A stretch of 64,000 nt of DNA from Sinonovacula constricta (Eukaryota > Mollusca > Bivalvia > Cardiida > Solecurtidae). The notes below the pieces were generated by a model. The model saw nothing but the letters and a program-made list of their open reading frames with translations, did no database searches and was not told the origin of the DNA. The stretch spans positions 21,311,407-21,375,406 of the forward strand of contig CM017572.1 of assembly GCA_007844125.1 (NCBI GenBank), given 5' to 3'. Below, piece by piece: positions 49,186 through 61,117 of the stretch. The number at the start of each line of letters is the position of its first letter. Within the stretch, counting starts at the first letter, position 1. Made by a program: the position numbers and the translations under genes.

Positions 49186-49983
49186 ATTGATTTAATTTTT
49201 AATTCATGTTTATTATGAGAGACTGGGAAACTCTGGTCCGGAGACAAAAATTACAATTAATTGCAAAGCTGATTATATTCTATTCAATGCAAATAAACAA
49301 CTTTGTTGACATCATTGCAAACCGCATCTAACTCCAGCAGCTATGTCCATGTCAGTCAAATTTTATTCTTAACTTACAATATTTGTAGCCGCTTATAAAA
49401 TTTTAGTCACTTTTACTATGGTTTCATTTTATCCGGTTTATGCACAATTCTCAGTACAGTGAGGGCTGCATAGAATATGCAGACTAAGAAGAAATAGGAT
49501 AAGGAGTAGAAAGAAATACGGAACATTTCATTTGTTTACACAGTCATTGTGATGTATTTATATCTGATCTAAATTTCACAATTTGCCTTAAACAGGCATT
49601 TTGATTGCATAAATATAACATGGCTGAAGGAGATATCAATTTAAAGTTAAGGCTGACAGAGTTTCTAAATATATATATTGCAAAAGTAATTTAAAGCCTT
49701 TATGCAGGAACAGGTATTGAACTCATTATGCTTACCTTCTTCTGGAGAGTTACATTATCTACCTCTGATCAATCTACCTGGACATTACACCACAGTGGAG
49801 AGCAAGGATGTGCCATCCATGTCTAAGCAGTTCAAATTCTTGACTAATGACTCAGGGGCCAGAATGCAAGCCCCAGTAGCGTTCATAAAGTTTTCCAGCT
49901 GTCGTGTGTTCATGATAATTTAAGCTGGACATCAACGTAATTACCGTATATATTCGCATAGTCATATATTTTGTTTTCTCTAG

Positions 49984-50165
49984 ACATATCCTTTAAGAAG
50001 AAAGATGTCAAGCAATACAAGCCGTATAGACCTGGACACTCCCATCTGGGACCAAAACACGTTTGTGGGGAGACTGAAATATTATGCTTGGGTCACAGAT
50101 CCCAGACTCAGCTTCTGTAGACAGGCCAGATTGATGGAGGCAAAATCACTTCTTCACCAGTACAG
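49984..50165 (+). CDS. SFXN2: Sideroflexin exon with start codon
   Basis: The acceptor TTTTCTCTAG precedes 21 bases of 5' UTR and ATG at 50005, so a non-coding upstream exon must exist. It codes residues 1-53, including the family's [10 protein letters not shown] and VTDPR motifs. Confidence 0.92.
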
Positions 50166-53100
50166 GTATGGATTAAGGGTCTTTTTACTGCTATATCCAC
50201 CCTTTAGGTTATCGAAAGAACTGTATGTTCAGTTTACAGTGCCATCATTTCAAGCAGCAAATGTTGTTAATGTCACTTATGTCAATTTCGTTTAATACAA
50301 TGCTATAGTTGTCATATCGGAACAGAAATCACAGATAAAAAAAAATGTTTAAGTTAACACTATGATGTCATAAGCTGAATATTTTGAGAATACTTATTGT
50401 AGCAGATAATCAGACAAGTTGGATTAAAATTGTTTGCAAGTGTGTGCAGAAAATCATAAATTTATAATGAAATCTATAAAGAATTGATAACAAATGTCAT
50501 TTGTACTTTTAATACAAACAGATATTTAGAGAAAACACTCCTGCCAGGGCATCATAATGACTGCATGTTATATTTATGCAAATAAACTATGTTAAATACA
50601 TATTATGTTTATATTGATCTTTATGGTTAAATAAAGGTATGATTTTAAAAGTATAGGTACGGTTAAAAACAGGTATGGTTGAAAACCGGTGAAGATAAAG
50701 ACATGTATTTTTTAATACAGATATATGCAGTTAAAACTTTAAGCTTACTAAACTATAATTAATTAACCTTAGTAAGATGTGCCCGTGGCGTAATGGTAGA
50801 GTCAACGATTTGTAACTCCTCTGACTGCTAAGCCTCTCACTGTGTTGGTTCAACTTCTATTGGGGACAAGGGACTTAATGTGGGAAGATCTTCCAGATGA
50901 CATGCTGTGCGCCAGTGGTTCTACCCAGACATTTGTCTGGACTCTTTCTACTCTACATAGCTAGGTGCCACTTTAATGATCATAAATGGTCACTGCGATG
51001 TATTTAAAAAACACAACAGTACAATTAGCATTATATAAATAGTGTAGATCTAGATTATCCAGTTGCCACAATAAGACCTGTCTGTTCAAGATTCATACTA
51101 GCAATTTGTCACTTAGGTCTTTATTGTGTTGTCTTGTTACTTTCATGTACCCGTATCCAGAAAGTTGTCAGATCGGGACTAACAATCAAGTATAGTTGAT
51201 TATCTAATGTAGCAAGATTAGGGACAAAGGCCTAAACTCAGATATGACCTTTTATACTCGGTACTCATTAGAATTGTCTCGATGTGGCATTTCTAATGAG
51301 TACCAGAAATGTAGGATTTAATCAAGAACTATGGGATGTATGGCAACACAAAGTCAGATTACTACTTTTATCTGAAGCTTTGAGGGTTAAAAGTTAACAG
51401 GTATAAAGACATATTATGCATCAACATTAACCAGACCCTGACTGTGTAAAGAATGCAATTAAAGTTTAATTAATAATAAAGATCCAATTTGAATTCACTT
51501 TTTCTTTCCTGCTAGGATTTCTATAACATTTGTATGCATAAAATTATTAATTTATTGTCCCAAATGAATAAATGGCATGATCAGTGTATAAAGGTCTGTA
51601 TCAGGTTCATGCTGGTGCATAATAAAAAAGCAACGCTAGATATCGTGTATATCATGCTACAGTTAAAATGATGAGAGATCAAATTTCAGTACATTCTCCT
51701 GACAGATTTGTGAAATTATTAATTATTTAAATATTAAAAACAACAAGACTAAGTAACAACTTTTTTAACTAGATCAATGCCTGTAATTTATATGATGCAG
51801 TTTACAGCTGGTTATGTTGACCCTAAGCTTGCTAAGCACGTTTTTATAAGGCTAAGGCAAATAATGTAGATCCAGATCTACAAACTTCCTACTTGTAGAG
51901 CTGTCTGATCAGGATCCACACTATTTGCTGCTGAGTCCCCCTCTGTGAGGCTTTTGACGCTGTCATGAAGTTTTTAGCCAGTCATTAAGAAGTTATATAT
52001 AATTTTAGCAGACTAATTAAGATGTCATTTGATGCTTTTAAAAGTGTAATTGACATTTATGCATACATGTGAACTCTTCTACTTTGGAAGGGAGACTCCA
52101 ACCTTTAAGGTTTAAAATTACTTGAAAATGATGGGTGTTTTACAAATTTTCAGGAATCTCCCTATTTTAAAACAGATTACTTCCTTCTGTTTTTTATATG
52201 AAAATAACAAATCTCCCTCTTTGCAAGTGAAAATCTCCCTCTTTGGCCTCAGAAAAAGTTCATGTGTATATTTATGCAATGAATATACATGTTATAAGGT
52301 TAGGGCTCATGACATTATATTGAGATTTTCTTAAACTGCTAATTATTGTTGAATAGAGAGGTATATTTTAATATGGGACAAAATTTGTGACTGGCTACAC
52401 TTAAAACATTTGCCTGTTTTATTGACTTAAAGGCTTGTTGAATTGCAGGACATGTAGCGAGCCTGCAGGAACAACGGAAGAGAAGTTGCGTCAAGCCCAG
52501 CGGCTGTATCTGTCCGCATTTCATCCTGACACTGGAGAGCTACAGAATGTGATTGGACGGATGTCGTTCTATGTACCCGGAGGAATGGTTCTCATCGGGG
52601 CCATGACTGCCTTTTACAAGTTAGTCATCCAAATTATTATGTTTCAAAATACCAGCATCATTACAGACAATATGGAAATGTGGAAGGCCAAATATAAGGA
52701 AATCTAATGAAAGAGTTTAATAAAACCATTTCTTGTATTAATATAAAATTGTATATGTCTATATATAGGCCTATATTTCATTTTAATTAAATGTTTATAT
52801 GTATTTATCAGCATGTTGATATTTTGATACCAAAGCTTGCTAGGGAAGTAGAAGTGACACATGTGCTCAAACCATGTCAGCTACACTGCCTGAAAACAGT
52901 TATGTATATAAAAGATTTCATGGCTGTACTACCCATAATCCTTTGAGCGCTTTCACACCGACTATTCATTTAGTCTTGTGTTGACACATTGGGCAATGTC
53001 AGACATTGAGCAAGACAATTTATTGCAAATTGCTCGTGGTAGTGTGTAGTTATCACATGAGTACTGGTTCTACCCAGGAAATTGGCAGTAAAGAAAAATA

Positions 53101-56100
53101 GTTTGAAAAGGAAAGAGCCCATTTTGTCAACTATAAACAAATGTGTTGAAACTAAATCAGTTATACAACTTTAAACTGTCTCAATTTTCTATCAGGAGTA
53201 ATGCAGCTGTGCTCTTCTGGCAGTGGGCCAACCAGTCGTTCAATGCTCTGGTCAATTACACCAACCGGAATGCTGATTCAGAAATAAGCACAAGGTTAGT
53301 TTTTTTTATTTACCTGTAAGTACCTCACAGTCACACAATTACAGTCATAAAAGTTATGTCTGGATAAATTGGGTGAGAGATTGCTCAATATGATTGTCTG
53401 GGTAGATCCACCCGCATACCACAGATCAGCTTGAACATATCCTTGCATCAAATTTCTTGCCCCAAGATTCTCTATTTTTGAAATGAAAGAAATGTTTTAG
53501 CTGTCTCCCCTGTTGGAAGGTATTTTCATATACTTTATATAATAAATATAATACATTTTCTTTTTAATTTTATATTTTCAAATAAAAGCACCCAACCATT
53601 TTAATAAATTCTTATCTCAATAAATAAGATTCCATTTTATATGCCTGCTTCAATCTTAAGTGTTTTTTTTAAAGTTTAAAAAGTGGAAAAATCGTAAGTT
53701 CTATGCTGTAACCATATACCAAATACCTGCCCACAAGGGAGGTAAGAATGTATTTTTTAATAGATGGAGTAAAGTCCCTTTACTTTCAAAAAGAGGGAAT
53801 TATGACTCTCACCCTCACAATGATGGCAGATGGCAATAGAGCCTGAGGAGCTACAAGTTGGTGGTTCAACCTCTTCACTCGCTAGGCCATAGGCATAGCA
53901 CACAAGCATAGTAGTTTTCTACTTCTTTAAGCTTAGATAAATTTTTCAGTAAAATAATCCTTTAGTGGAACTAAAGATGAAATTTAAGTATTTGGAAACT
54001 AAGCACAAACATGCTAGCAAATGAAATAAAATCCATTTCATTAAAAAAAAGAGCTCATTCTGGTGCAATTTCTGTAGTTACCTTCTGTAAAATATTTAAA
54101 TTTTCCAGTATCTTTTAATCTAATCAGAATAAAAAAAATGATAAAAAATAACCAGTTATTGATAATGGCAATGGTACATTAACATACAATAAACATTTTA
54201 GAACCAATACAAAACAATTGTTGTTTTTTTCACATTATTTTAATGGCATAAGGTTTTTTCCTCTCCAGATATAAGTAATGGATCTGTACAATAATATTAA
54301 TTGTTATACTTCACCAGACAAATGGGCGTAGCGTATGTGTCAGCCACTGGATGTGCCCTTCTCACTGCTTTAGGTCTAAAAGGTTACCTTGCAACAGTAA
54401 GTATTCAGTTATTTCACCTACTGCCAGGTTATCTACTACATAATTCCCCATTTCTGCTACAGCTAAAATCTTATGTTGGCTTCGTCCAATTTTACTGAAA
54501 GGGGAAATTTCTCATTTCAAGTATTAACATTTTTAGATGCAAAAATACACAGAAGTAATGTAAAAACATGATATGTTACTAGAAAAAAAATGCAGTATAT
54601 TACTCTCTACATAATGTTTTTGAACGAAAACATGTCATATTTAGTCACTGTATCGCTATCTCTTTTTTCAGCGAGCCTCTCCACTTACTCAGAGATTTGT
54701 ACCATTTGTAGCTGTGGCAGCTGCCAATATGGTTAATATTCCCTTAATGAGGCAAAGGTATGTCATAGAAGATTTTAATATGTTTTAAAATTGATTTAAA
54801 ATCTCCAAACACATATTGTTTTATTGTAAGTAAGTTTGTATTCAGGTTGGTGATACTTTATTTTTATTGTGAGCGTCGGCTTGCGGATCGGGAGGTTATG
54901 GGTTCGAACCCTGGCCGGGTCAAACCAAAGACTTTAAAGTTGGTAGTAGTGGCTTCCCTCCTAACCCTCGGGGCTAAGGGGACAGCATTACGCATGACTG
55001 GTCGGTGTCAATATAATGGACCGGCTGGGTTCAGTCCCTGGGCACCTCATAAGTGCCCCTGTGCTATAATCCTGTTTAATAACCTCTGTTATCTCCCCTG
55101 AATAATTGCATCCCTTAAATGCTCTTTAGTGTGGAGGTTTCCTTTTTATTTCTGGTGGAGAGAAAATCAAAAATGTTAACGATGGCAGAAAAGGTGTTAA
55201 ACTCGACTAAAAAAAGAGACATTATTGTTGTGTGTGTAGCAATTACAGGGGAGAGTTGACAGAAGGACGCCACCTTTCACAGATTTCCAACTGACGATAA
55301 ACTGAGAAAACTGTAGATAAGTTGACTTAAAACAATGAGCCAAATTTACACTTGCAATCTGAAGAATGGTCGACTTTGTTCAGAGCATTTTCTAGAGGGA
55401 AAATACACCAAGGAGAATCCTATACCGTGCAGATTCGTCGTAGACAACAAAGTTTCAAAAGTGGGTGGGGAATTGTGTGTGCATCACTCACGGCATAATC
55501 AAAACTCTAAAGCATCTCAAAGATTTAATTGTTTATGGAAAATGCAAAATCTATGACAGTGTCGAAAGATAAAAGAATAATCAATGCATTTGTTATTATT
55601 ATTCAAGTATAAAACAATGGCTGCGATTAATAGGTTACGCGAGCAAATCGAAACAAAGACCATCATGTGACGTTAACAGCAGCGAATTTGAACAAAGGTC
55701 ATTAACAGTCACACCTCTAGTGCATGACCGCAATAAAAACAACTGACGGTCACACATTTACTTTCAGGTTTTGTTGAGTGGCCGCTTATTACATGTTAAT
55801 TAAGTTTTATTTTTTTTAATTAATGAAAGAATTGTCAGTTTAAGATGACCGCTGATTGGACGACAATTGAAGAACAAAGTTAATTACGATTAATTTTAGT
55901 CAATCATAGACACAAGGGAACTTGTAAGTAACGACCACTTTGCAGTTGTGTCTGTTGTCAACAGTTTGTCAAATAAGATATATATAGAATCTGATTCTGA
56001 TAAAAATTCAGTCTCTCCAAACAAACCAAACTGTAATTGCTTTCCAATGGGTAAATTGCAACCATTTTGTAACAGCAAGAATGCACGCTATCCAGTGCGA

Positions 56101-59100
56101 TAGATACAATGCCTGGCAGCAATTATGTTACTTATATGGGAATATATAATTCATATATGGTACAACTATTCCCAATTCGGTATGACTATTCCCGGTTCGA
56201 GAATGTAGTGGTACGGCTATTCCCACACCCGACATATACAAGACCATGCTTCCCAATTTTTATGTCAGTTCGTATATTATGTGATAACCATCAGAGATGA
56301 AATTCACAAAACAAGATTGTGTCAACTATGTAATGACATGTTATGTCTGCATTTGTATATTTGTCATATTATATCAATTAGAAAGAGGAGAAAACAATGT
56401 TTATATGAACATAAAACAAGGTATCGGATAGGACATTTATATTGAATTTCCTTAACAAAAGAAGAAATGTAATTTACCACTAGGATTTCATCTGTTGAAA
56501 ATTTGTAATGACTAAATTTTTGTCTACACAGGGAGACTGTATTGAGAGAAGTCTTAATACATGTAGTTACATATAATGCAATACTATTTTTTATAATTAT
56601 TATGTATTTCTAAATTTTCAATTAAAATGCATGTACATGACAGTATTCTGAAACAGAATGACATCATATAGATGGATTTTCAAACAAAATATTGACATCT
56701 GAAAAATTAAGTCTGTTTTCAGTGTGTCTAGCTTAAGATATGTCCACACTTTTCCAACAAAATCATATCTCTAACTGAAGAAATTCACTTAAGAATGTGC
56801 CCCATTAGATCAGGTTAAACATCTTTTATTTAAAAAATGCATTTCTACTGAGGTCATGTCCACTTAAAATGGTCTCCGACAATTTGCCTTTAGTTGACAC
56901 AATGCTCTTTATGTAAGGTAGTATAGCGGTTGCATTTCAGTATTTGGAAAATGTAAACTGAATATAGATAGAGCTAGGTTTTGTAAGATTCTCCCCGAAT
57001 GGTGTTACAAACAACTCTCCTTCGTGTTTGATGCGGTCTTCTATGTTGTCCAATTTAATGTCACTTAATTGTGTACCAAGCTTTTCTATTGTGTATTATA
57101 TGTTCCGGACGATTCCCTGATACATGCGCCCCTCTTTCTCTAAGAAAGTCTTTCAGTTCACGCACTGATAATTTTGAAAATTTGCACAGATCACCGATTT
57201 CATTGTTTTCAGATGCCATCTTGTTTGTTTTTTTGCTCACCGGAAGTTGTACGCAAAACGAACGATAACTCTTCAAAGGGAGATAACAAGGGTTATTTAA
57301 CAGGACTATAATGATAGAAATGTTGTTGTGCAGTATCGGTAAAAATGCCGGCTAATCCCAATCCCAATCCCATTTTTATTGTCTTAATAAAATATTTAAA
57401 GCAGGTAGTAAGTAGGTTTGGTTGAGGTTTATTTTAGACAGTTTCAGTAGTAGTTGGTCGGCATTTCTGGGAAACATTTATTACAATAATAACCCTTCAC
57501 AAAAAAACTATACAGCTCACAACAGTAATGGTTCTTTGTATCCATGACAACATCCAGTTGTTTTTTCAGTGAGTTGTTGAATGGAGTGTCTGTGTATGAT
57601 GAGGATAAGCAGCGTGTAGGAGAGTCGAGATATGCCGCCGTGAAGGGAATCAGTCAGGTGACCTTCAGCAGAATACTCATAGCAGCACCGGGAATGTGTA
57701 TGTAGCAAACTTTACTAGTACTGTTATGTTTTTTAAGTGTTGTCTTTACTTTTTATTTGACCAATCAGATAAAAAAAAATCAATTTACTGGCTGTCCTAG
57801 AGGCCAAAATTTATCTCTTCAGGAAAGCAAACATAAAATATTGGCGTCTGATTGGTTGGAAAAGTAGGGCAAACAATTGATAGTCTTCTTGAATTTTCAG
57901 CATATACAGGCCATGGTGGGTCACTAGCCTCCCATGCTTTCACCTTCTCCGTGTTGAAGAGTTCAAGAAATAGCCTCTAACTTTAACTATTGGGATTCTG
58001 GATTTGTTTCTTGTTTAAATAGAACTCAAACAACACCAGTAGTTTTTGTTGGAGAAAGACTTTTGACCAGTATCAGACCGAGACTTGAACTAACACCACA
58101 AGGGTCAGAGAAGTTACAAGTCCATGAATGTCTCCATATTACTGAAATACTGTTGGTGGGGAGATAAACCCAATAAACAAACTAACCACTCAACCATGAA
58201 TGCACCCTTATCCTGAAAGTTGATTCACTCAATCCATTGGTTATGTTGTCTATTCATTCTAAGAACAGATTGTGTTTTTAATTTTACTTACAATATAGTA
58301 AATCACTCAAATTTAGGACATATATGTATTTTCTTTGTTTGGAGATACAGACGTTGGGATAATATTGATCAAAATACAAAATACACCATCTTTTTCATGT
58401 ATATATTCTGTGTGTCAGCAAAATTTTATTTTTATTTGGCTTTACCCTTTACGACATGTGTTTTAATAAATAATAAAAATAAATATCTGGTATTTAAATT
58501 CATTAATTCAGAAAGTCATGTTAAATTTAAGTCTTAAGTTAAAAACATTAATATGATCAAGATTGTATGTTTGACAGTATTGCTGCCAGTCTTGATGCAG
58601 AGATTAGAGAAGACAGCGTGGCTACAGAAATACCGAGTGGTAAATGCTCCGCTGCAGGTCCTATTATCTGGAGTCACGTACGTACCCTAATGTCTAATTA
58701 AAACACCTTTGATGCATAATAGATACAAATGTTTGTCTGTCTGATCCTTTTTTTAAGTTTTCTGCTTCGGTTATCCCAGTTTCTGGGGTAGGCAGCAGGT
58801 GGCTAGAGTATCTTACACTTACACAGGGAGATGAAAAGTTGTTGAAAATAAATCGATTCACCAAAACCATGTAACTTTTCAGATTTCATGTATCATGTTT
58901 GACTATCTATGGTCTAGTGGTTAAGACATAAGAGAAAGGTTCAGGGTTTGAATCTGGAAAATGACCATGCAATGTTAATCCGTGGACAAGACTGTTTACT
59001 GCACATTGCTCCAGGTACTCAGTACCTGAGTACTGGTTTTACCTAGAAAGTGGGGAGTTGAGAGGGATTATTATAAAAGTTTTAATTGAACAATTAAAGT

Positions 59101-59925
59101 TTATTATAAATTTAAGATTATTACAAATTTAAAGTTTTGCCTAGGAAGTGAACAGTTGAGAGGGATTATTATAAATTTAAAGAACTTTTTTTCTTCAAGT
59201 AGGTTTAAACTGTGTATGTATTTTTTGATAATTGATCTATCTGAATGTTTTTTATGTTTAAGGCTTCTGGTAATGGTACCTGTTGGGTGTGCATTGTTTA
59301 ATCAAAAGTGGTAAGTTTTGTTTATTTTTTAAATTTGTTATAGTGGATATTTATATTGCAGTGTTAAGATATTCAGAATACCATATTTATACAAGCGTAC
59401 AAAAGAATGCATGAAAAATATCACCAGATATTACTTCTAAATACTCATTAGAGGTACAACATTTGTGAGGCCCATTAATGTCCAACAATTTCTTTTAATT
59501 TGCTAAAGTGTGAAGGTCAAACAAACAAGTAACAGCATTTAGATTTTACTATATTTTAACTATATTCATATTATCTTTGTGAAAACAAATGCATATGTTT
59601 TTCAAAAAATACTTTGTATACATTTGAATATACTGAAACTGAATTTGTTCCTCAATTTTAGACACACAAAAAAACAATAATGTAACATTTGTCACACAGT
59701 TTCCTGAAGTTTTAACCTCATCCTGATAAATCATGTGCTAAACACTACTACAAACAACTGAACAAGCAAGTGATATTACACAGATAACTACATTGTTTTT
59801 TTATTTTATCTAGCCCACTTCCTACCTCAAGGCTACACACAATAGACAGGGTAGACTTAACACAGTTGGAACAGACGTATGGAAAGAAACTTCCTGAAAC
59901 TGTGTACTTCAACAAAGGACTGTGA
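49984..59925 (+). CDS. SFXN2: Sideroflexin, SFXN2-like; complete, nine coding exons
   Basis: Exons are 49984-50165 (ATG at 50005), 52449-52619, 53196-53294, 54318-54396, 54672-54757, 57570-57697, 58578-58677, 59263-59310 and 59814-59925. They give 984 coding bases and 327 residues, close to the usual 320-odd. All borders are GT/AG and every phase closes. Hallmarks are WDQNTFVGR near the N-terminus, the family motif HPDTGE at 79-84, then [52 protein letters not shown] and the C-terminal YFNKGL. Sideroflexins are multi-pass carriers of the inner mitochondrial membrane; SFXN1 and relatives move serine for one-carbon metabolism, and SFXN2 is linked to iron and haem handling. The phrases NVIGRMSF and PGGM favour SFXN2 over SFXN1/3, though gene-tree placement was not run. 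The usual VVPPG loop before residue 65 reads TCSEPAG here. Confidence 0.96.
50775..51010 (+). mobile_element. SINE A, full length, in sideroflexin intron 1
   Basis: The head has GTGCCCGTGGCGTAATGGTA and the degraded B box TTGGTTCAACTTC. The body has GACTTAATGTGGGAAGATCT and ACCCAGACATTTGTCTGGAC, and the end AATGATCATAAATGGTCACT. Confidence 0.88.
51260..51304. repeat. Short perfect hairpin in sideroflexin intron
   Basis: GGTACTCATTAGAA at 51260-51273 is followed 17 bases later by its exact reverse complement at 51291-51304. It may be the core of a small foldback element. Confidence 0.6.
52449..52619 (+). CDS. SFXN2: Sideroflexin exon with HPDTGE motif
   Basis: It follows TTGAATTGCAG and ends before GTTAGT. 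It codes residues 54-110, with [20 protein letters not shown] and the first hydrophobic segment. Confidence 0.95.
52975..53085 (+). mobile_element. SINE F 3' part
   Basis: GCAAGACAATTTATTGCA, ATTGCTC, ATGAGTACTGGTTCTACCCA and GGCAGT-like bases match the tail of the copy at 58913. Confidence 0.5.
53196..53294 (+). CDS. SFXN2: Sideroflexin exon with FWQW and NYTNR motifs
   Basis: It follows TTCTATCAG and ends before GTTAGT. It codes residues 111-143, [20 protein letters not shown] and [10 protein letters not shown]. Confidence 0.95.
53385..53895 (-). mobile_element. SINE A interrupted by element E
   Basis: The 3' half (53385-53470: GGGTAGATCCACCCGCATAC, CTTGCCCC) and the head (53815-53895: GAGGAGCTACAAGTTGG) are separated by a 330-bp insert. 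Confidence 0.75.
53475..53812. mobile_element. Element E, intact copy inside SINE A
   Basis: It shares GAAATGAAAGAAATG, TTCTTATCTCAATAAATAAG, ATTCCATTTTAT, TTTAAAAAGTGGAAAAATC and AAAGTCCCTTTA with the copy at 61118-61625. Ends carry TCTCCC and AGGGAAT-like bases in inverse sense, a MITE-like feature. Similarity reaches both boundaries with SINE A. Confidence 0.7.
54318..54396 (+). CDS. SFXN2: Sideroflexin exon, membrane segment
   Basis: It codes [20 protein letters not shown] and KGYLAT, matching the YVSATTGAVATALGLN region of human homologues. It ends in phase 0 before GTAAGT. Confidence 0.94.
54672..54757 (+). CDS. SFXN2: Sideroflexin exon with [13 protein letters not shown]
   Basis: It follows TTTTTTCAG and codes [20 protein letters not shown], then VNIPLMRQ. 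The AAAN..NIP.MRQ signature is typical of all sideroflexins. Confidence 0.95.
54866..55076 (+). mobile_element. SINE B, 5' truncated, in sideroflexin intron 5
   Basis: It starts at GAGCGTCGGCTTGCGGATCG, has GGTTCGAACCCTGG, then ACTTTAAAGTTGG, GGGGACAGCATTACGC and GGGCACCTCATAAGTGCCCC. It lacks about 20 bases of the head and the end of the tail. Confidence 0.88.
55213..55556 (+). pseudogene. Decayed THAP zinc-finger domain
   Basis: In one frame the sequence reads [15 protein letters not shown], then two stops, then [19 protein letters not shown] and CSEHF at this spacing are the hallmark of THAP (C2CH) DNA-binding domains, as in THAP proteins and P-element-type transposases. A tgt codon (VCVAI) lies where the first Cys is expected, and the second is not obvious. 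Stops at 55314 and 55323 and another upstream at about 55256 break the frame. It sits in sideroflexin intron 5 on the sense strand and is most likely a dead retrocopy or transposon relic. Confidence 0.7.
56150..56240 (+). repeat. Three degenerate copies of a 20-26 bp motif
   Basis: GGTACAACTATTCCCAATTC, GGTATGACTATTCCCGGTTC and GGTACGGCTATTCCCACACC follow each other in the sideroflexin intron. It is a very small local duplication. Confidence 0.6.
56937..57219 (-). pseudogene. SAP-like domain fragment, frameshifted
   Basis: From ATG at 57219 the - strand codes [39 protein letters not shown], and then stops after a further short run. The pattern [23 protein letters not shown] is that of a SAP-type helix-loop-helix found at the start of many repetitive invertebrate proteins. 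In another frame coding-like sequence continues ([20 protein letters not shown], then [15 protein letters not shown]) to a stop at 56937, so a frameshift or stop has broken it. It is antisense in sideroflexin intron 5. Confidence 0.55.
57300..57372 (+). mobile_element. SINE B 3' tail fragment
   Basis: CTATAATGATAGAAATGTTG, TGCAGTATCGG and the CCCAATC repeats match the 3' end of the SINE B at 36765-37026. Confidence 0.65.
57570..57697 (+). CDS. SFXN2: Sideroflexin exon with ELLNGV and APGM
   Basis: It follows TTTTTTCAG and codes [20 protein letters not shown] and then [25 protein letters not shown] residues. Two GT donors overlap (57696 and 57698); only the second keeps frame with the next exon. 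Confidence 0.94.
58060..58190. mobile_element. SINE relics
   Basis: GAGAAGTTACAAGTCC on this strand resembles the reverse complement of the SINE A head, and GATAAACCCAATAAACAAAC at 58162 is the 3' tail of SINE D on the + strand. Both are short. Confidence 0.4.
58578..58677 (+). CDS. SFXN2: Sideroflexin exon with NAPLQV
   Basis: It follows TTTGACAG and codes [20 protein letters not shown] and [12 protein letters not shown], ending before GTACGT. Confidence 0.94.
58913..59080 (+). mobile_element. SINE F, with tRNA-like head
   Basis: The head TATGGTCTAGTGGTTAAGAC and GGTTTGAATC resemble A and B boxes. The tail GACAAGACTGTTTACTGCAC and ACCTGAGTACTGGTTTTACC matches the copy at 52975. Confidence 0.6.
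59263..59310 (+). CDS. SFXN2: Sideroflexin small exon, last membrane segment
   Basis: It is 48 nt long and codes [15 protein letters not shown], ending before GTAAGT. The acceptor is a weak TATGTTTAAG, but the frame and family match (VPVACGLFPQK in vertebrates) support it. Confidence 0.9.
59814..59925 (+). CDS. SFXN2: Sideroflexin terminal exon
   Basis: It follows TTATTTTATCTAG and codes [20 protein letters not shown] and then [16 protein letters not shown] and TGA. The end YFNKGL is identical to that of vertebrate sideroflexins. A polyadenylation hexamer AATAAA follows at 59995-60000. Confidence 0.95.
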
Positions 59926-61117
59926 TATGTTGTTTTAAAATATAAAATAGCTTTTTTTTTAAGAAAATTGTTATTTAATATTTATTTAATTATGAATAAA
60001 TACCAAGATGTATAAGACCTCTCCTGGAAGATGCCAGATAGTGTTTGGTCGTCATTGCTGTTCTATTATTCTGAACATATGGATAATTATTGGTATTTGA
60101 AAGAAGTCACAGAACAAAAAGAAACTAATTTGTACAGTGTTTAAGATAAATGTTGTATGATAAACTTTGGATAAATCCTCAATTTCTCATACAAGAATTA
60201 CTGAAACCATCTTGATGTGGCAGATTTAATCGGCGTCCATATCATAGGGCTTAGAGGAGAAAAAAAAGGTCAAGTTGCTATTCCAAAGCAGACTGAAGCC
60301 TTTCATATAGAAATATATAATACCTTGCTGAATATGTTGGTGATTTGCAGGTCGTATGGTATCTTTTAGTAAAGCAGTATCATTTATTGTAACTATTGAA
60401 ATGATGTCTTCTTGCCAATGTTTGAGGATTAGCAGATTGTGATACCTTTGTATTTCTCAATTGTTAGCATAATAATTGTATAGATATTTGTGTGAATTTT
60501 GATGGAGGATTTCTTTAAAATCTTATCTCAATTTTGTAGCTGTTACGTGTTTTTTTTGGTCTGTAAATGCATTGAATAATTATTGCATGCATTATGTTAT
60601 GAATAGGCATATTGCCTAATGTATTTTTCACTCTCCACAAATGCCAAAAAATGCTCTAAAATTGTTAAAGACTGTGTGTTAAAATCTTTTAAAATACTTT
60701 TTGTGTTTATTGTGACTTTTAATTATGTAAAAAAAAGCAATTGAGTATAATAATTAACATCATCGAGAAAAGTACCATATTTTTGTGACCTCATCTTTTT
60801 TGTTAATTTTAATATCATTCATTGGTAAATAGTGTGTGTTGCAATATTGTTGCAGTTGACTTATCATATTTATAATGCACCTACACCTAGGATAAAAATA
60901 GTAAGAACAATATAGGTTTGCAAACTCTGTCAGTATGCTTTTTGTTGACATACCATGTCTGTACTATTTTCTTACCGATTAAAAAAAAATGAGAATGATA
61001 CATGATGAAGTTGATCAAAAATTACATACTACGAGTACTGTTTATTTAATTGTTAAGAATTGTTGTTAAAAATTGTGAAAAAAAAGTTGCATTCTCTGAA
61101 ATCTGAGGCATCCCTTC
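59926..61117. other. Sideroflexin 3' flank
   Basis: AATAAA at 59995-60000 is the most likely polyadenylation signal. The rest is AT-rich with no further gene. Confidence 0.5.

Noticed and set aside
49702..49923. 73-codon frame just before the sideroflexin start
   Set aside because: It ends before the exon acceptor, is in intron or 5' flank and has no family match.
54301..54498. Longer frame continuing past the sideroflexin exon at 54396
   Set aside because: The family alignment ends at the GTAAGT donor and the next exon continues it in phase; the extension is intron.
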